A stretch of DNA of 64,000 nucleotides from Amanita rubescens (lineage: Eukaryota > Basidiomycota > Agaricomycetes > Agaricales > Amanitaceae). The DNA lies in the NCBI GenBank assembly GCA_015039365.1, contig WION01000114.1, positions 87,187-151,186 on the forward strand, given 5' to 3'. Made by a program: the position numbers and the translations under genes. Under the pieces are notes generated by a model that saw nothing but the letters and a program-made list of their open reading frames with translations, did not search any database and was not told where the DNA came from. Positions within the stretch are counted from its first letter, which is position 1. Every line of letters begins with the position of its first letter. This document shows positions 11,088-22,932 of this stretch, piece after piece.

Positions 11088-14000
11088 CTACTGCCAATAT
11101 TGCTGACGCGCGGGATAAGAGTAGAATCCACCGTCCCCTGCGCCCTGCGGATACCCAAGGTGCCCTTGCGGTCCTTGCTGGTGAAGCGCATTTTGAGGGC
11201 CGCCAACTCCAACTCCTCCTCCTACACCCCCAGCCCCTGCACTAAACCTGTTACCATAAAATCCCTGTCCTTGCGGTCCCTGTCCACCTTGTCCTTGCCC
11301 TTGCGGTTGTCCTTGGCTCTGCCCTTGGCCTTGTTGGACACCGCCCCGGCCAACACCTACTCCGACATCCTTGGCCGCGTATGGCTTGTACGCGGTTTCG
11401 GGAGATCCAGTCCCCCTTGGACCGCCGCCAGCTGAAGATGGCACGCCGGCTCCCGCACCAGTTTGACCCAACCCCATGAATCCTTGCATGCCCCCTTGCG
11501 CAGAACCGTACAACTGCTTGCTATAGTCACCGCCAACGCCAACACCCTGTCCAAGACCTATGCTATGCGAATGCTGGTGATGCTGTTGCTGCGGGTGTGA
11601 TGTATGGTGCTGTTGGTAATCCTCGTAGCCGCCAGGTTGATAAAGGCCTTGACTATAGGGATTATTCTGTGGTTGCACCCCAACGCCTACGCCTACATTG
11701 CCTCCAGGTTGCTTGCTAGCCGGGCTGGGCGCTGATCCAGGTCCAGGAGGTCCGGGTTGGAACATGGGGGGAAACTTGACAAACGCCTGAGGTACACCGT
11801 AGCCAGAGCTGTAAGGCGATCCATAGTATTGATTTTGCGGGTAAGGATGAGTGTAATAATAGGGGACGGGTGGTGGCGGATAGCCTTGCTGGGGAGCCTG
11901 GGCGCCTCCAGGCTGAGGCTGATTCCCTTGGGATGAGTGTTGTTGAGAGGCCTGACCTCCTGATGGCGGAAGACTAGCGGTAGGCGGCTGTTGCTGAGCC
12001 CCCGACAAACCCTTGAGGTCGTCGTGGCCTATAACGTTGCGGTTACCGAAACCGGACGGTTGGTTGTAGGTGTCATAGAAGCTCTGCTGCTGCTGCTGAT
12101 TGGTGGATTTAGCTGACGTAACAGGATGGAGCAAACTCACCCGTTGACTGTCGCTATATCCATAATCAGCGGGTCCAAATCCACTTAAATGTGGGGCCTG
12201 CTGATGTTGTGCCTGGCTGGCCAGTTGCCCGAACGAGGAATAGCTATCTTGAGCTTGACCGGAAGGGGGTGTCGGTGCATGGAAGTAAGGAGAAGCCGAG
12301 GCGGCGTCCGTCTGTCTGAAATAGGTGGAATGGGCACTGGCGCTCTGTGGTTGCTGATGATGAGATGTGTGTGTCGGGGGTTCGTGGTGCGCAGAAAGGC
12401 CGTGCTGCGAGTAATGATGTAAACTGTGTGTTTGCTGAGCTTGTTGGGGAATTGCAGATGGGTGTTGATGTTGCTGGTGGTGATTTGTGGTGTGGGATTG
12501 ATGTTGTTGTGTCGCGCTTTGAGAGGGTTGGGTGATAGCAGAAACGGAGTGGGCCGAAGATTGGACTTGTGCCGGTTGCGAAACTGATGTGGGAAGGGGG
12601 TGGTGAGAAGTGGATGTCTGTGTTGTTGAACCCGACTGCTGAGCTTGCTGAGGGATAACCTGTTGTGGCTGGAAAACAGAGTTTAGGGAAGCAGAAGAAG
12701 GTGGGGGAGCAGCTGTGGGTGGCTGAGACGAGATTGTCGTCTCTAATTGTGTAGGCGTTGAGGCGGGTGGGGTGAGGGGTGAAGGTGGTTCAAGGGTGGC
12801 AGAACTTGCAGAAGGTGCTTCGGGTTCAGGTCTACTGCAAGTCAGAAGAAAGACAAAGTAGGTAAAACAACATAAGCTCACAGATTATTGTCAAGACTGT
12901 CGCCGCCAAGACTTAGACTGCCGAATTGCATGCCAACCTTTTCGATACTTGCGCCAAACGAGTTTGGCATGACAACAGGTTGATCGGTCGTTTTGTAGCG
13001 CGCGCTAAGGCGGTGTGAGCCAGCGGCCGACCGCCCAGCGAGCTTGGGAGAAGGCGTGGCAGCAACAGCTGGAACGTTGAATGCCGGTTGGATGGGGGCT
13101 ACAGCCTGCGGTTCAGCTTCTTTTGGAGCAGGCGCTTCTTGCTGAGGGGGTGCTGGTGCTGGTGTCGTAATTGGAACCACCTCCCCTGTTTCTGCTGGCG
13201 AAGGTTGCTCCTGCTCTCGTCCTTGTTCATTGGTTTCTTGGGTGGCCGTCCAGCCGTCCGGTGTAGAGACCGACGGTTTCGGTGGTTCTTCTTCCCACAC
13301 TGGCGCCTGAACCGTCGTTGGTTCTTCCCAGCCCTGCTGAGGCTGTTCGGGAACCGGCGGCGGAGGTGAAGCTGATGTTGATGGTACAGACGGCACGGAT
13401 GCCGAGGGCAGTGCCGGGGGAGTGACTGGCGCCGTTTTCTCTTGAGGCCTGGTATCTGAGTTAGTCGAAACACAAAGAACCTTGACGTAAATTTACCTGG
13501 CGATCTGAGCCCATGAAAGTTTTGACGTGGCTGGCGTTTTCGCTAGTGGAGCAACCGGGAGATGTGATTGCGGGACAGAGCTCTCAGCATTCGTTTCCGT
13601 GCTCCATCCCCAGCCCCCATGGGCTGCATCCGACTGGTCCGTCCACCCGTTGGTCTCTTTGGGTTTATCGCTAGGCGTTTCCTGAGATGCCCTTTCCACC
13701 TGCTCACCGGACGGAGTAGCATCGGCTGGAGGTGCAGTGGATGCTGGACGAGGTGTTCCTGTCCTGGATATATGCCCATTGGTTGAACCGCCTCGGCCTG
13801 AGCTGCTACGACCTCTGCCTGCAGACCCACCTCGCCCAGGCCCACCACGACCACCACGACCACCTCTTCCGCCACGAGAATCGCCGCGAATGGGAGCTGC
13901 GTCTTTGGAAGTGTGTGAAGGGGCAGGATGTTTCTTGTCCTTTTTGCGTGTGACAGACCACTGTTCGGCAGAACCTGAAAAGAAATGAGAAAAAACGAGA

Positions 14001-14255
14001 AAAAACGAAAGGAAGACGCACCATCTGTAATTCTGGTAACGGCCTGCTCTACATCACCTGCAACTTCGACGAGAAGTGACTGGATATCTTTGGGAGAGAG
14101 AAAAAAAACAAAAAAAATGAGACTCGCGTGCGCGGTTGAAGGGGCCACTCACCGTCGTTTTTCCAGTCAGGGAAGAGCTCTTGAAGCTGACGAGCCTGAG
14201 GGACCCATTTGAAAGGGCCAGAATCGGCGCGGGACACGGCTTTGATAGCAGACAT
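11088..14255 (-). CDS. DEF1: DEF1-like CUE-domain protein with Gln-rich tail
   Basis: Homolog of the yeast RNA polymerase II degradation factor, which recruits elongin-cullin ligase to stalled polymerase. Starts MSAIKAVSRADSGPFKWVP. The CUE domain is split by an intron: LQELFPDWKNDD, then IQSLLVEVAGDVEQAVTRI. Next come VTRKKDKKHPAP, an RGG-type stretch (about 13.8-13.9 kb), Pro/Glu-rich linkers, the segment KVGMQFGSLSLGG, and a tail of about 590 residues rich in Gln, His, Gly, Pro and Tyr of prion-like composition (11088-12835) ending RQQYWQ and TAG. Introns sit at about 14152-14091, 14020-13975, 13497-13450 and 12885-12835. In yeast the Gln-rich tail holds the protein in the cytosol until proteasomal clipping. 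Intact; upstream of it is a divergent-free 3' neighbour. Confidence 0.88.
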
Positions 14256-14324
14256 GAGTGGAGAAATGCAAAAGAAAGATGAGCGGGACTTGAATTTGCG
14301 TAACCGTGGGAATCTACATTTACA

Positions 14325-14971
14325 CTACATATGTGACAGCAGGTAAAGAGCTCCGAATCCCAGCATTCCGCCCAATGTCACTACGATCGCCGTCGCTCCA
14401 GTCGACAGCACAGATGATTGCGGTCCATTCCACCCAGGTGCAAGTGTAAGTAGCGTCGCACTCGCGGGGAGGACCTGATTCGCACCAACACACGCCGCCC
14501 CATATCCTGCATAGCAATCAGTCAGTATACTCCAAGCTATATGCGCTTCATTCATACCCGTCAGAACAGGCTGCGAACCAGCCCGTGGGTCCGGAGCCGC
14601 CTCAAAGTTCGCAATGAGGTAGTTGTACATGCATTGCTCACATGTCAGCAGCATAGAAACCGTACTCGTCTGGCACAAACAAGTGGGGTCGTTGTTGCAG
14701 TTCTGCAAAGCCGTATCGGCCGCGGTGCAAGCATCATTGCACTGCGCTAACTCAGTATAATGCAATGAATTATGAAAATGTGATCATACAGCAGTCGTAA
14801 CAGCGCTGCTGGGAATCGCCAGGATATCGCCAGCAAACAACACCTGGTTGCCTAATGTGACGTTGAATGTGGCCGAGACTGCCTCAGGATGAGTAAAGGG
14901 ACACATATACAACAACAAGACTTGCCTCGTCCAGCGAGCAAAACACAGAAAGCGATAAAATATGCCAGCAT
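14325..14971 (-). CDS. Small secreted cysteine-rich protein with C-terminal hydrophobic anchor
   Basis: No named function. The likely start at 14971 gives a signal peptide (MLAYFIAFCVLLAGRG). A 47-nt intron with a GC donor (14925-14879) leads to VSATFNVTLGNQVLFAGDIL; a second short intron leads to LAQCNDACTAADTALQNCNN, then DPTCLCQTSTVSMLLTCEQC, a spaced-cysteine module reminiscent of, but not equal to, CFEM. The C-terminus is a small-residue stretch followed by TAIVVTLGGMLGFGALYLL, suggesting a GPI signal or a single membrane anchor. A third candidate intron of exactly 51 nt (14557-14507) is open in frame, so both spliced and retained forms would be translatable. Probably a cell-surface protein. 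An upstream start extending to 15079 is possible but has no signal-peptide start. Confidence 0.72.
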
Positions 14972-15097
14972 GGTGATAGTGAAGGACAAGAGAGAACCTT
15001 GATACCCGCTGCACAGCCATCGGATCGCCAGCGCATCACGTGCCACGCGTCTGACACGCGCAAGAAACGTGACTGTCATTGTTTATCTTCTTCCACC

Positions 15098-16403
15098 ATG
15101 CCTGTCATCGCATTTACCGGCAGCCTTCAACAGAAAAAGAAATCAGAACTGCAAGAAATTGCAGCTGCCCTGAAAATCAGCGATCAGGGTACCCGAGAAC
15201 ATATCCAGGTCCGCATCAAAGAGCACCTTGACGAGCATCACGACAAACTCGAAGATAACCCCAAGTTTGCCGGCTTGTACTCCCGCAGGCGAAAAAGTGC
15301 TTCGTGAGTCCACATATTGCCATACAATCACATTGTTGATGGCATAGCAGTCGCTTTGCTAGCGTGGCAGAGGAAGCGGATTCGAAGCCCATCTCCGCTA
15401 AAGTTAAGGATGATCGACCAGCTGCAGCACTCGAAACTATCAATGAGTCAGTGTCTACCCCAGAAGCGAGCCCCCATAAGGCAGCTCTTTCAACCCCCGA
15501 ACCAACTCCAAGCAAGTTGGTCAAAGTTCCCGCAAAGACCCCTGATCGCCCACTGCCTAGCCCTCCAAAGGCTATCGCTACGCCAAAGCCACAACAGCCA
15601 CAGCAACGCAGCGAACCCCAGCTTCAGATGACACAAGCTGACATTCTCCGAAATGGTTCGGAAATGCTGGTCGCATTACGAACCGTGAGTCTACCATATG
15701 TTATCTTCATCGCGCTGACTTCAACTATCTCTTCCAGTTTCTTTCAAATTCTCGCAACATCTGGTCTTCGACAGCTGTGGTCGAGCTATTGTACATCCTG
15801 AGTGTTGTCATTCCCTGGAAGGCAGTACATGTAAGTTAGTGCCACTATCCTACGCGTATTGTCTAAGAGATCTCGAAGATCCCGTTGATTCCAAAGGGAG
15901 ATCTATTGTCCTTGCCAGTCTTCTATCCTCCGTTGGAAATTTTCCGCACGAGAGCGTTTTGGCTTGTCCTTCTCCACTGGTTCATTCCAACACTTCTTGT
16001 GCCGGCCATTGTTGGGAATCTCATTTCCTTCACTCCTGGAGCCAATTTTCCGGAGACAAGCGCCGTCGATGCAACGCCCACTCCTCAAGTTCTTCCATTT
16101 GACCCTCTCACGGCCAGCATCGTCCGGCTCGCCGCAGAGATTGCATATCCCTACACATTAGTCGAAGCGCGTAGCGAGGTGCTAGGTCTCGATGTTCTTG
16201 GCTTCAGGTGGCGCGTGTTGCACGCGTCGATTGGTTTAGCATTCGCATTTGCCGAAGCTATAGCCGGCGCACCGCAAGCATTCGCCAGAACGTTCATGAA
16301 AGAGCAGCGCCAGACCCGGAAGTCTGTCACAGACGACGAAACACAAACCTTATCATCCGTTGCCCGTAGGGCAATTGCCAGTGAAGAGACCCTGGTGCAA
16401 TAA
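15098..16403 (+). CDS. Fungal membrane protein with SAP-like N-terminus, function unknown
   Basis: ATG 15098 sits in a good context (caccATGc). The first exon encodes a SAP/LEM-like helix-extended-helix: KKKSELQEIAAALKISDQGT, then REHIQVRIKEHLDEH. A Pro/Ser/Thr/Lys-rich linker follows (about 15366-15600), then TQADILRNGSEMLVALRT, an intron, FLSNSRNIWSSTAVVELLYI, an intron, and a hydrophobic segment FWLVLLHWFIPTLLVPAIVG with further weak hydrophobic stretches (IGLAFAFAEAIAGAP). Stop TAA 16401-16403. The layout (DNA- or chromatin-binding helix pair, flexible linker, membrane segments) resembles inner nuclear envelope proteins, but that is inference. Intact across four exons. Confidence 0.7.
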
Positions 16404-17240
16404 ACGAAAACCCTAATAAGGCGTGCTTAATCGCAAGCGTTAATGGTATCTTTATTCGCTACGTTCTTTTCTTTTTGATTGCTTTCCTTTATAAATCAGC
16501 CTTTTTCACACTTGTTCATGGCGGATTACGACTTGCTTTGGCTATGCTATGGTTCTACCCCATCTTTCCTATTGTACTATGTTACGTATCGGATAGCTGA
16601 TTAGGAGGATTCTATCTCTTTTGCTGTAATTTTAACTCTTTGTATTCTGGTCTCGTATTGTAATCGACCGCTCTATGATGTTCCCACGAACTCATCCATT
16701 TGAATACTTACTTATAGCGTTTACTGTTCCGATGCTAATGACTACTCATACTCAGGTTTTTTGCCTGTTCGGTAATTCTACACAGCCGATCACCATAGGA
16801 GTTGACTTGAACGAAACGGGAGTCCTTATCTATGTTATGCTATGTATTACGGCAAGGAGGCATCATTATCACAGGTTATTTGTATGTAAGTAAATATTTA
16901 AATTGTTGCAGTCGTAGGTACACGCCCCTGAGGTGATGGCAATGTCAAAGAGGGCGCTACTAGTGGGCGCGATTCAAGGCTGTGTTAAAATAATTTTTAC
17001 AAAGCAGAATGGTGCGCAGTGGTGAACACTGCACAAAAGACGTACGGTTCTGAACAATGTTATAACATAAGGTGACGTGTCAAATCGTTGACATCTTATC
17101 AGATGTACAAGTTACAACGCGCATTACATAACTCTACCACGTGGCCAAATAATTTGGCACAGCCCCAGCTAGAAGTGATTGAGCTGCAGATTCGCGAGCT
17201 CATCAGGTCATCCCCCATTTCTATACCATAGAGCTCTCAG
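16404..17240. other. Intergenic, no gene seen
   Basis: AT-rich between two same-strand genes. I see only short chance ORFs, no RNA gene and no repeat. Confidence 0.5.
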
Positions 17241-20064
17241 ATGAAATTCTTTGGTGGCAAGCAAAGAAACAAGCCATCTAAAGACGCTTCAGGCTTAGGC
17301 TGAAGTGCGTATGGTGTTGTGGCGCGCGGCATATGCTGATCATTGCAGAAGTTTCCAACGCCAATACACGCACAACATGCGGTTTATACCCAACACCCGC
17401 CAGTACATGTTCCCCCGCTATATCCCAACAGCCATCTCCGCGACAATGTGCGCCATTCCCAAGCTGATGATCAGCAGTGGGAGGTCGTTTCCACACAGGA
17501 TGACCCTCGCATTCTGGCTCCTTCACGCGCTTCTTCTCTGCCATCAGGCGCTTCTCCTCCTATGCCAAGTCCACCTATGCCACGATCTCCTTCGCCATAC
17601 AGCTCGATAAGCAATCCGTCCAACAGGCCGGCATCTATCAAGGACCGCGAACCTCCACAATCGGCCCATGGCCAAAAGAAAAAGCCACCTCCGAATGCGC
17701 CAGTGGCCCTTGGGATTCTCCGAGCGCTGGATCCTACCAGGCAGGTCGAGACAGTGGGCAATCGGGATTCGCAGGCAACCTTGGAAGAGAGGTCACAATT
17801 GTCAGAGGCTGGTCATGGGGAGCCGGATAAAGGTTCAGTGGATAAGAAGGAAAGGAGAGGTTTTTGGAATACCGGTAAAGACAAGCGCGGGGAGAGGACG
17901 GTACTTGTAAAGGAGAGAGGGAGAGAAAAGGATCAGAAGGATGACTCTGGACTTACGCGAATGATAGGTAAGTCAACGCTGCATTATTTGGGGATCATCT
18001 GCTGACTGATTGCAGGTTTTCTGACTGCCACGGCATCGGAAGACTGGGCGTTAGTTCTGGAAGTGTGTGATAGGGCATCAGCTAACCCAGAAAACGCGAA
18101 GGAGGCCGTTCGTGCCCTACGGAGGGAGTTTAGGTGTGTGATGTCTTTCTGGGTCCAACACGTCCATTCAAATTTACGGAAGATATGGAGAACCACCTGC
18201 CCAGCTGTCAGCCGCTCGGGTACGTTTCTGTTCATATATACATTTATTCGCGCCGAGCTCATTAGAACAGTTATGGGCAATTATGTGGCGTAATTGCTCT
18301 GAGGTCTTTGTCGCTGAAACTGCCAGTCGCAAATTTCTCATCACCTTGGATGAATTGATCACATCTTCGGGGACTTCGCCTGTAGTACGGGAACGCCTGC
18401 TTGATGTTGTTGGTGCTGCTGCATATAACAGTCAGTGCAAATCAGCATACGTTTATCCCTCCTAATTTCTATCAAAGGCCCCAAAGATTCTGGTTTTCGA
18501 AGCCTTTGGAAGAAGGTTAAACCAGCGGATAAACCCGAGGAAGTGAGCATGTCAGCAGCTTGATTCTTCGATATGTTAACATTCGATTTGAGGGTGTTCC
18601 TTTCGACAGAGACGATGCAATAATCAATCCACCCACGGGCCCTAGACATTCTCAGAATGATATACCTGGGCAACACCCATCATCTCTTTCCACTCCCACC
18701 CCCAATACCGTAAGTGGGATGCTACTTCATGCTAATTGGCGTAGCTCACTCACTCCCTTGCAGCCGACTCTTCGAAAACGAAATTCGCCAACAAAAGGGC
18801 GTATCATACCGCCAGAAGAGGACATACGAAGGTTATTCCAAGAATGCTCCATTGGCATGGGGAATGCTGCTTTACTATCAGATGCTCTTGCTGCTTGTAA
18901 GCCTGAGAGACTAAAATCGGACGCTGTTATTAAAGTAAGGCAATTTTCATTCTGTATCTTGGGACTCAAACATGTCTGCAGGAATTCTATGCAAAATGCC
19001 GATCATCTCAGGAGCTCATCTTCGCGCAGATACCATGGGCCACTGCGGGTGCGGATCATTCAAGGGCCACTCGTTCGCAACTTATACAGAATGGCCAACG
19101 CCCTCCAGACGGAGATGGGCAAACAACCGAAGAGAAACTGTTAGGCGAGCTGCTGAAAGCCAACGGAGAACTACTATTTGTTCTTAAGCAGTACGAAGAC
19201 TTGGAACGGGTAGCCGTTGAGCGCCGGACAGAGGATATAAGTCGTAAGCAGACGCGGATGGATCCTCGGGTGCGTCATGTGTTTTATTCCGCCGCGGTGA
19301 CATCTATAATTTTGTGCAGTATTTCCAATCTCAGGATCCAGAAATGTGGCATCACCTGGATTATCCTCAGAGTCTTGCTGATACAACATCATCGAGGAGT
19401 CCATCTCCTTCACTGCGCTCAAATACACCTCCACGTCATCCGCAGGCACAACCATTTTACCACTCACGGTCACAGTCGAGTCTTGATAATCAAAACCAAT
19501 TATTAGCTCCGCCACCAGCCGCACCACATGGTCCTCGGTCACCACAAGCACAAGCATATCTCATGTCGCGAACTCCATCATCTGGAGTCCCCTCGAGTGA
19601 TCAACCACCTCATATGGACTCACCCGATACGGATGTTGAGAATGCAATGGCAAATATGCATTTAGGAGATAGTGGCACGGGCCTGGTCTCCTCTGATGCC
19701 GGTTATGTTGATGACGAGGAGGAGGAGGATCTAGACCATACGCCAATTCGACCTAGTGCGAAGGCCTTGGGCAAGCGGAGGCTGGTTGAGGGTGTTGCCT
19801 CGGGCAGTGCGTATTCTACTCCTTTCTTTGTTTTGTTACTCTTCTGACCGGTCTGTGATTTAGATTTCGATCTGAACTTGTATCAAGGCGATCGGAACTC
19901 TTCATCCGCTGAGGAGAATCAGGTGGACTCCTGATCAGGAAGAGGACGAGCGGGATCTATGGTTGCATCCCCCAGTGAAGTACGCGTATGATGCGGCGGC
20001 CGAAAGGACACAACAGAGAATACGAGATGCAACTGCTGCTTTACTTGTTAATGGAGTGCACTAG
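17241..20064 (+). CDS. VHS-GAT domain trafficking adaptor (GGA/TOM1/Lsb5-like)
   Basis: Predicted clathrin/ubiquitin cargo adaptor at endosome or trans-Golgi. A possible first exon at 17241 begins MKFFGGKQRNKPSKDASG but runs into TGA (17300-17302) before a clear donor. The secure part begins after the acceptor at about 17348. QWEVVSTQDDP and a Pro/Ser-rich then K/E-rich linker lead to the VHS domain: SEDWALVLEVCDRASANPEN, REF, intron, RYGEPPAQLSAAR, intron, LWAIMWRNCSEVFVAETASR and KFLITLDELITSSGTSPVVR. Then SGFRRLWKKVKP; the GAT domain IIPPEEDIRRLFQECSIGMG, EEKLLGELLKANGELLFVLK, QYEDLERVAVERR; and a Pro/Ser tail with GKRRLVEG. The 3' end is ambiguous: one frame stops at 19932-19934; another continues EEDERDLWLHPPVKYAY to TAG 20062-20064. 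The parent of the mosaic pseudogene at 23.9-25.7 kb. Confidence 0.83.
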
Positions 20065-20631
20065 CTTTACTTCACTCATTTGCATGCATGATTCTTCGCC
20101 AGTGTGGTTTTGTCTGTGTATCCTTATTAATCATTTCTAATGGACATAACACGGTAACACCCCGTGAAGTATTGGATCTCGATGTGGTAACTCACAGCAC
20201 TTGCAGCAGTCTCCCATGGCACCAGTAATTCACTTGGACTGAGAGCACATACCACTTTCTGCCCACCTGATATCGGTATATATGCAGCCACCCTAATACC
20301 TGTAATCCAAGTTAATAAAGTGCTTGAAGCTTGAATATTAAATCTCGAACTCTGCAAAATGCGGCAGCCCGAATCCAACTTTCTTGACCAATTTCCTATG
20401 CATGTACTCCGTCCTTCATCTGTTCGCTAGGCACATCCAGCCGCTCTTACGCTTTCACAGATAGGTTCTCTTACTGCTATTGAGCTCTGCGGCATGATCA
20501 TCCAACCGTCAGCAGGAATTCGACAACATCTCGATAGCACCACAGAAAGGGAATCTACATGATAACAGGCTATAACACAGTAACAAAAGACGAGGTGTCA
20601 TTATCATCATTAATCCTGAATCGCTTCCATA
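20065..20631. other. Convergent intergenic region
   Basis: Lies between the 3' ends of VHS-GAT and acyl-CoA synthetase. Nothing recognisable beyond terminator-like AT runs. Confidence 0.45.
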
Positions 20632-22932
20632 TCACTGCTTCTTATACGCGCTCTGTTCACGATCGATAAGAAACACCATAAAGCAGGGAGAGAGAAAAAA
20701 TGCACCTTAATCTCAGCTTCAAACGCCTTGGCAATCTTCGATCGCTGAATCTTCTGCGCGGCCGTCACAAGACCACTCTCTGGTGTCCACTCATCCGGCG
20801 TCAATATCACAGGCTTGCAGTAGTTCTACCGGCTTGAACCCATTCTTCTTTCCAATCGCATTACATTGCTTGAGCACGAGCTCCGTCACACCAGCGTCGT
20901 GGCATAGATCAGGAAGTGACTTGTGCACGAGAGAGTCAGACGAGTTTGAAGATCCGTTGTTAGCGGCCTGCTGTTGCAAGGTATGCCGGAGATGCCCTTC
21001 GTGCGGAATGATGATTGCAATGGGCTGCGTCGCTTCACTTGACGCATGGACACAAATGTTGCCAACCAAGTTGCACGATTTATACACGGCTTCGAGACGC
21101 TCCAAAGCAATATACTATATGATAAATTTTGAATAGAGTTGATGTAACAAATGGTAACTGGCGTACCTCTCCATGTTGAAGTTTCACAAGGTTCTTCACA
21201 CGATCGATCAAACTCAAGGTCCCATCTTTGTTCCACTGACCAATGTCACCCGTTCGTAACCATCCGTCTTTAGTGAAAATGGTCTCGTCGGAGTTAAGAT
21301 CAGAACGCTTGTAGTACCCCTTTGTCACAGATGGTCCGCGGATGCAAACCTCGCCTTGAGGCGGATTGTTTGAGTTCAAGTAGCCAGCGTCGGGAACGTC
21401 TAGAAGCTTGATTTCCACTGAAGGAACGGGCAAGCCGACGGAGCCATACTGCATTAATTCCGGGGGAAGAATGGCACACATGCCGCATGACTCGGTCATA
21501 CCATAACCTGCGTCGACATTTGACAAGTCTCGAATGCCAGCTTAGAAGTATCACATACCTTGCAACAATGTCACAAGCGCTGTGGTTAAGAATTCTTGGG
21601 TCTCTTTGCTCACTGCCGCTCCACCACTTAGCGCGTACCGCAACCGCCCACCAGTCGCAGCTCTGACTCCGGCGAGGACGATACTGTCTGCGAGCTGGCT
21701 GATAATTGGAGTCCCAGCTTTCTTCGCTGCCATAGCGCCGTGGAAAAGAGTCTTCCTAACGCCACCGCTGGCGTTCACTTTCTGAAGAATGCCCTTTCGG
21801 ATGGTTTCCCATACTGCAGGCACGCCAACCATGATTGACGGCCTGAATGCGCTGATATCACCCTTACAGTTGCGTACGCTTGCATCAGTCAATGTCTTGA
21901 CACGGCCATATCCGGACGGAACGCCGACAAACAACATGATAAGCTCGACAATGTATTCGAGCACGTGTGCCAGTGGAAGGTATGCAAGGAACGTGTCGGT
22001 GGGAGTCAGATGGTGCCCAAGGAGATAATACACACCGCCAACGCTTGCGACGAGGTTGGCGTGCGTTATAGTTACACCTTTAGGGGCACCAGTAGAACCA
22101 GAGGTATACATAATACATGCCAGGTCGTCTGGTTTGGGAACACGAGGAGTGAGTATATCATCAGACAGAGGTTTACCCCTTTCAAGTAGCTCTCCGATAG
22201 TGTAAACTTGAATAGAATTGTCCGCGGATTTAATTGATTCAAGAACACTCGAGGACGGTTCACCATCGTATACAACAATCCTGACAGAGGTCCTAGCAAG
22301 CACTTTTGCCAGGGTTGGAAGAAGTTCAGCGTTGGTGAAGACCGCAGCACAATTAGGTTCTTTCAAAGAATGCGCCAAACCCTCTTCGCCAAGGGTATCA
22401 TATGCTGTGGCGATAGTAGTGGAAATTGTCGCGCATGCATGCGCTACAAGTTGCCAGTTGACACTAAATATCTCAGGAAAACACTAAGCAGAAGAGACGG
22501 GACAGCATACCTTGTTTGCGAATAGACATTGAACACATCATCAACGGTAATGCCAATATCAACAAAGGCCCGCGCGAGGGAGTAGACAGACTCCTTCAGT
22601 TCGATATAGTTCATATACTTGTAGTCACTGAGCTCGAAGTACTTCCATTTCTTCTTCTCTGTAACTTCCTTGCCGTCTACGGTCTTCTTGACTTCCTTTT
22701 CCTCTTCGTGAATGCTAATGATATCCCTCCAGCCGACTGCGCTGCGCGTGCCGTGTGTGCGCGCAGCGTAGGCCAAGATATCATACACGGTGTCAATACC
22801 CTCGAAGGGTTGAGTCACGAGCGTGCGGTGTGTGATTGAAGCCCGTCGCACGGGGCCTTCTGATGAGTTAGCCGCAGGTGCAACATCCACAGAACCTTCT
22901 TTGAAGTGCGCCCGGGGCTTGTTGGTCTTCAT
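20632..22932 (-). CDS. Long-chain acyl-CoA synthetase (FAA-type)
   Basis: AMP-forming ligase that activates long-chain fatty acids for lipid synthesis or beta-oxidation. ATG at 22932. Read in order: YDILAYAARTHGTRSAVGWR, YSLARAFVDIGITVDDVFNV, intron, ATISTTIATAYDTLGEEGL, the P-loop YTSGSTGAPKGVTITHANL (A3 motif), FLAYLPLAHVLEYIVEL, GVPAVWETIRKGI, RYALSGGAAVSKETQEFL, intron, QGYGMTESCG (A5), GEVCIRGPSVTKGYY, GWLRTGDIGQWNKDGTLSLI (A7), DRVKNLVKLQHGEYIALERL (A8 fatty-acid motif split by an intron), ILTPDEWTPESGLVTAA and KIQRSKIAKAFEAEIK. A last intron leads to AYKKQ and TGA 20634-20632. About 690 residues, the usual length, no breaks. Subcellular site is not evident: no peroxisomal C-terminal SKL. 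Confidence 0.94.

Noticed and set aside
11088..12835. Low-complexity Gln/His/Gly tract as a repeat or misassembly
   Set aside because: It is one long open exon continuous with a CUE-domain gene, and Gln-rich tails are normal for DEF1.
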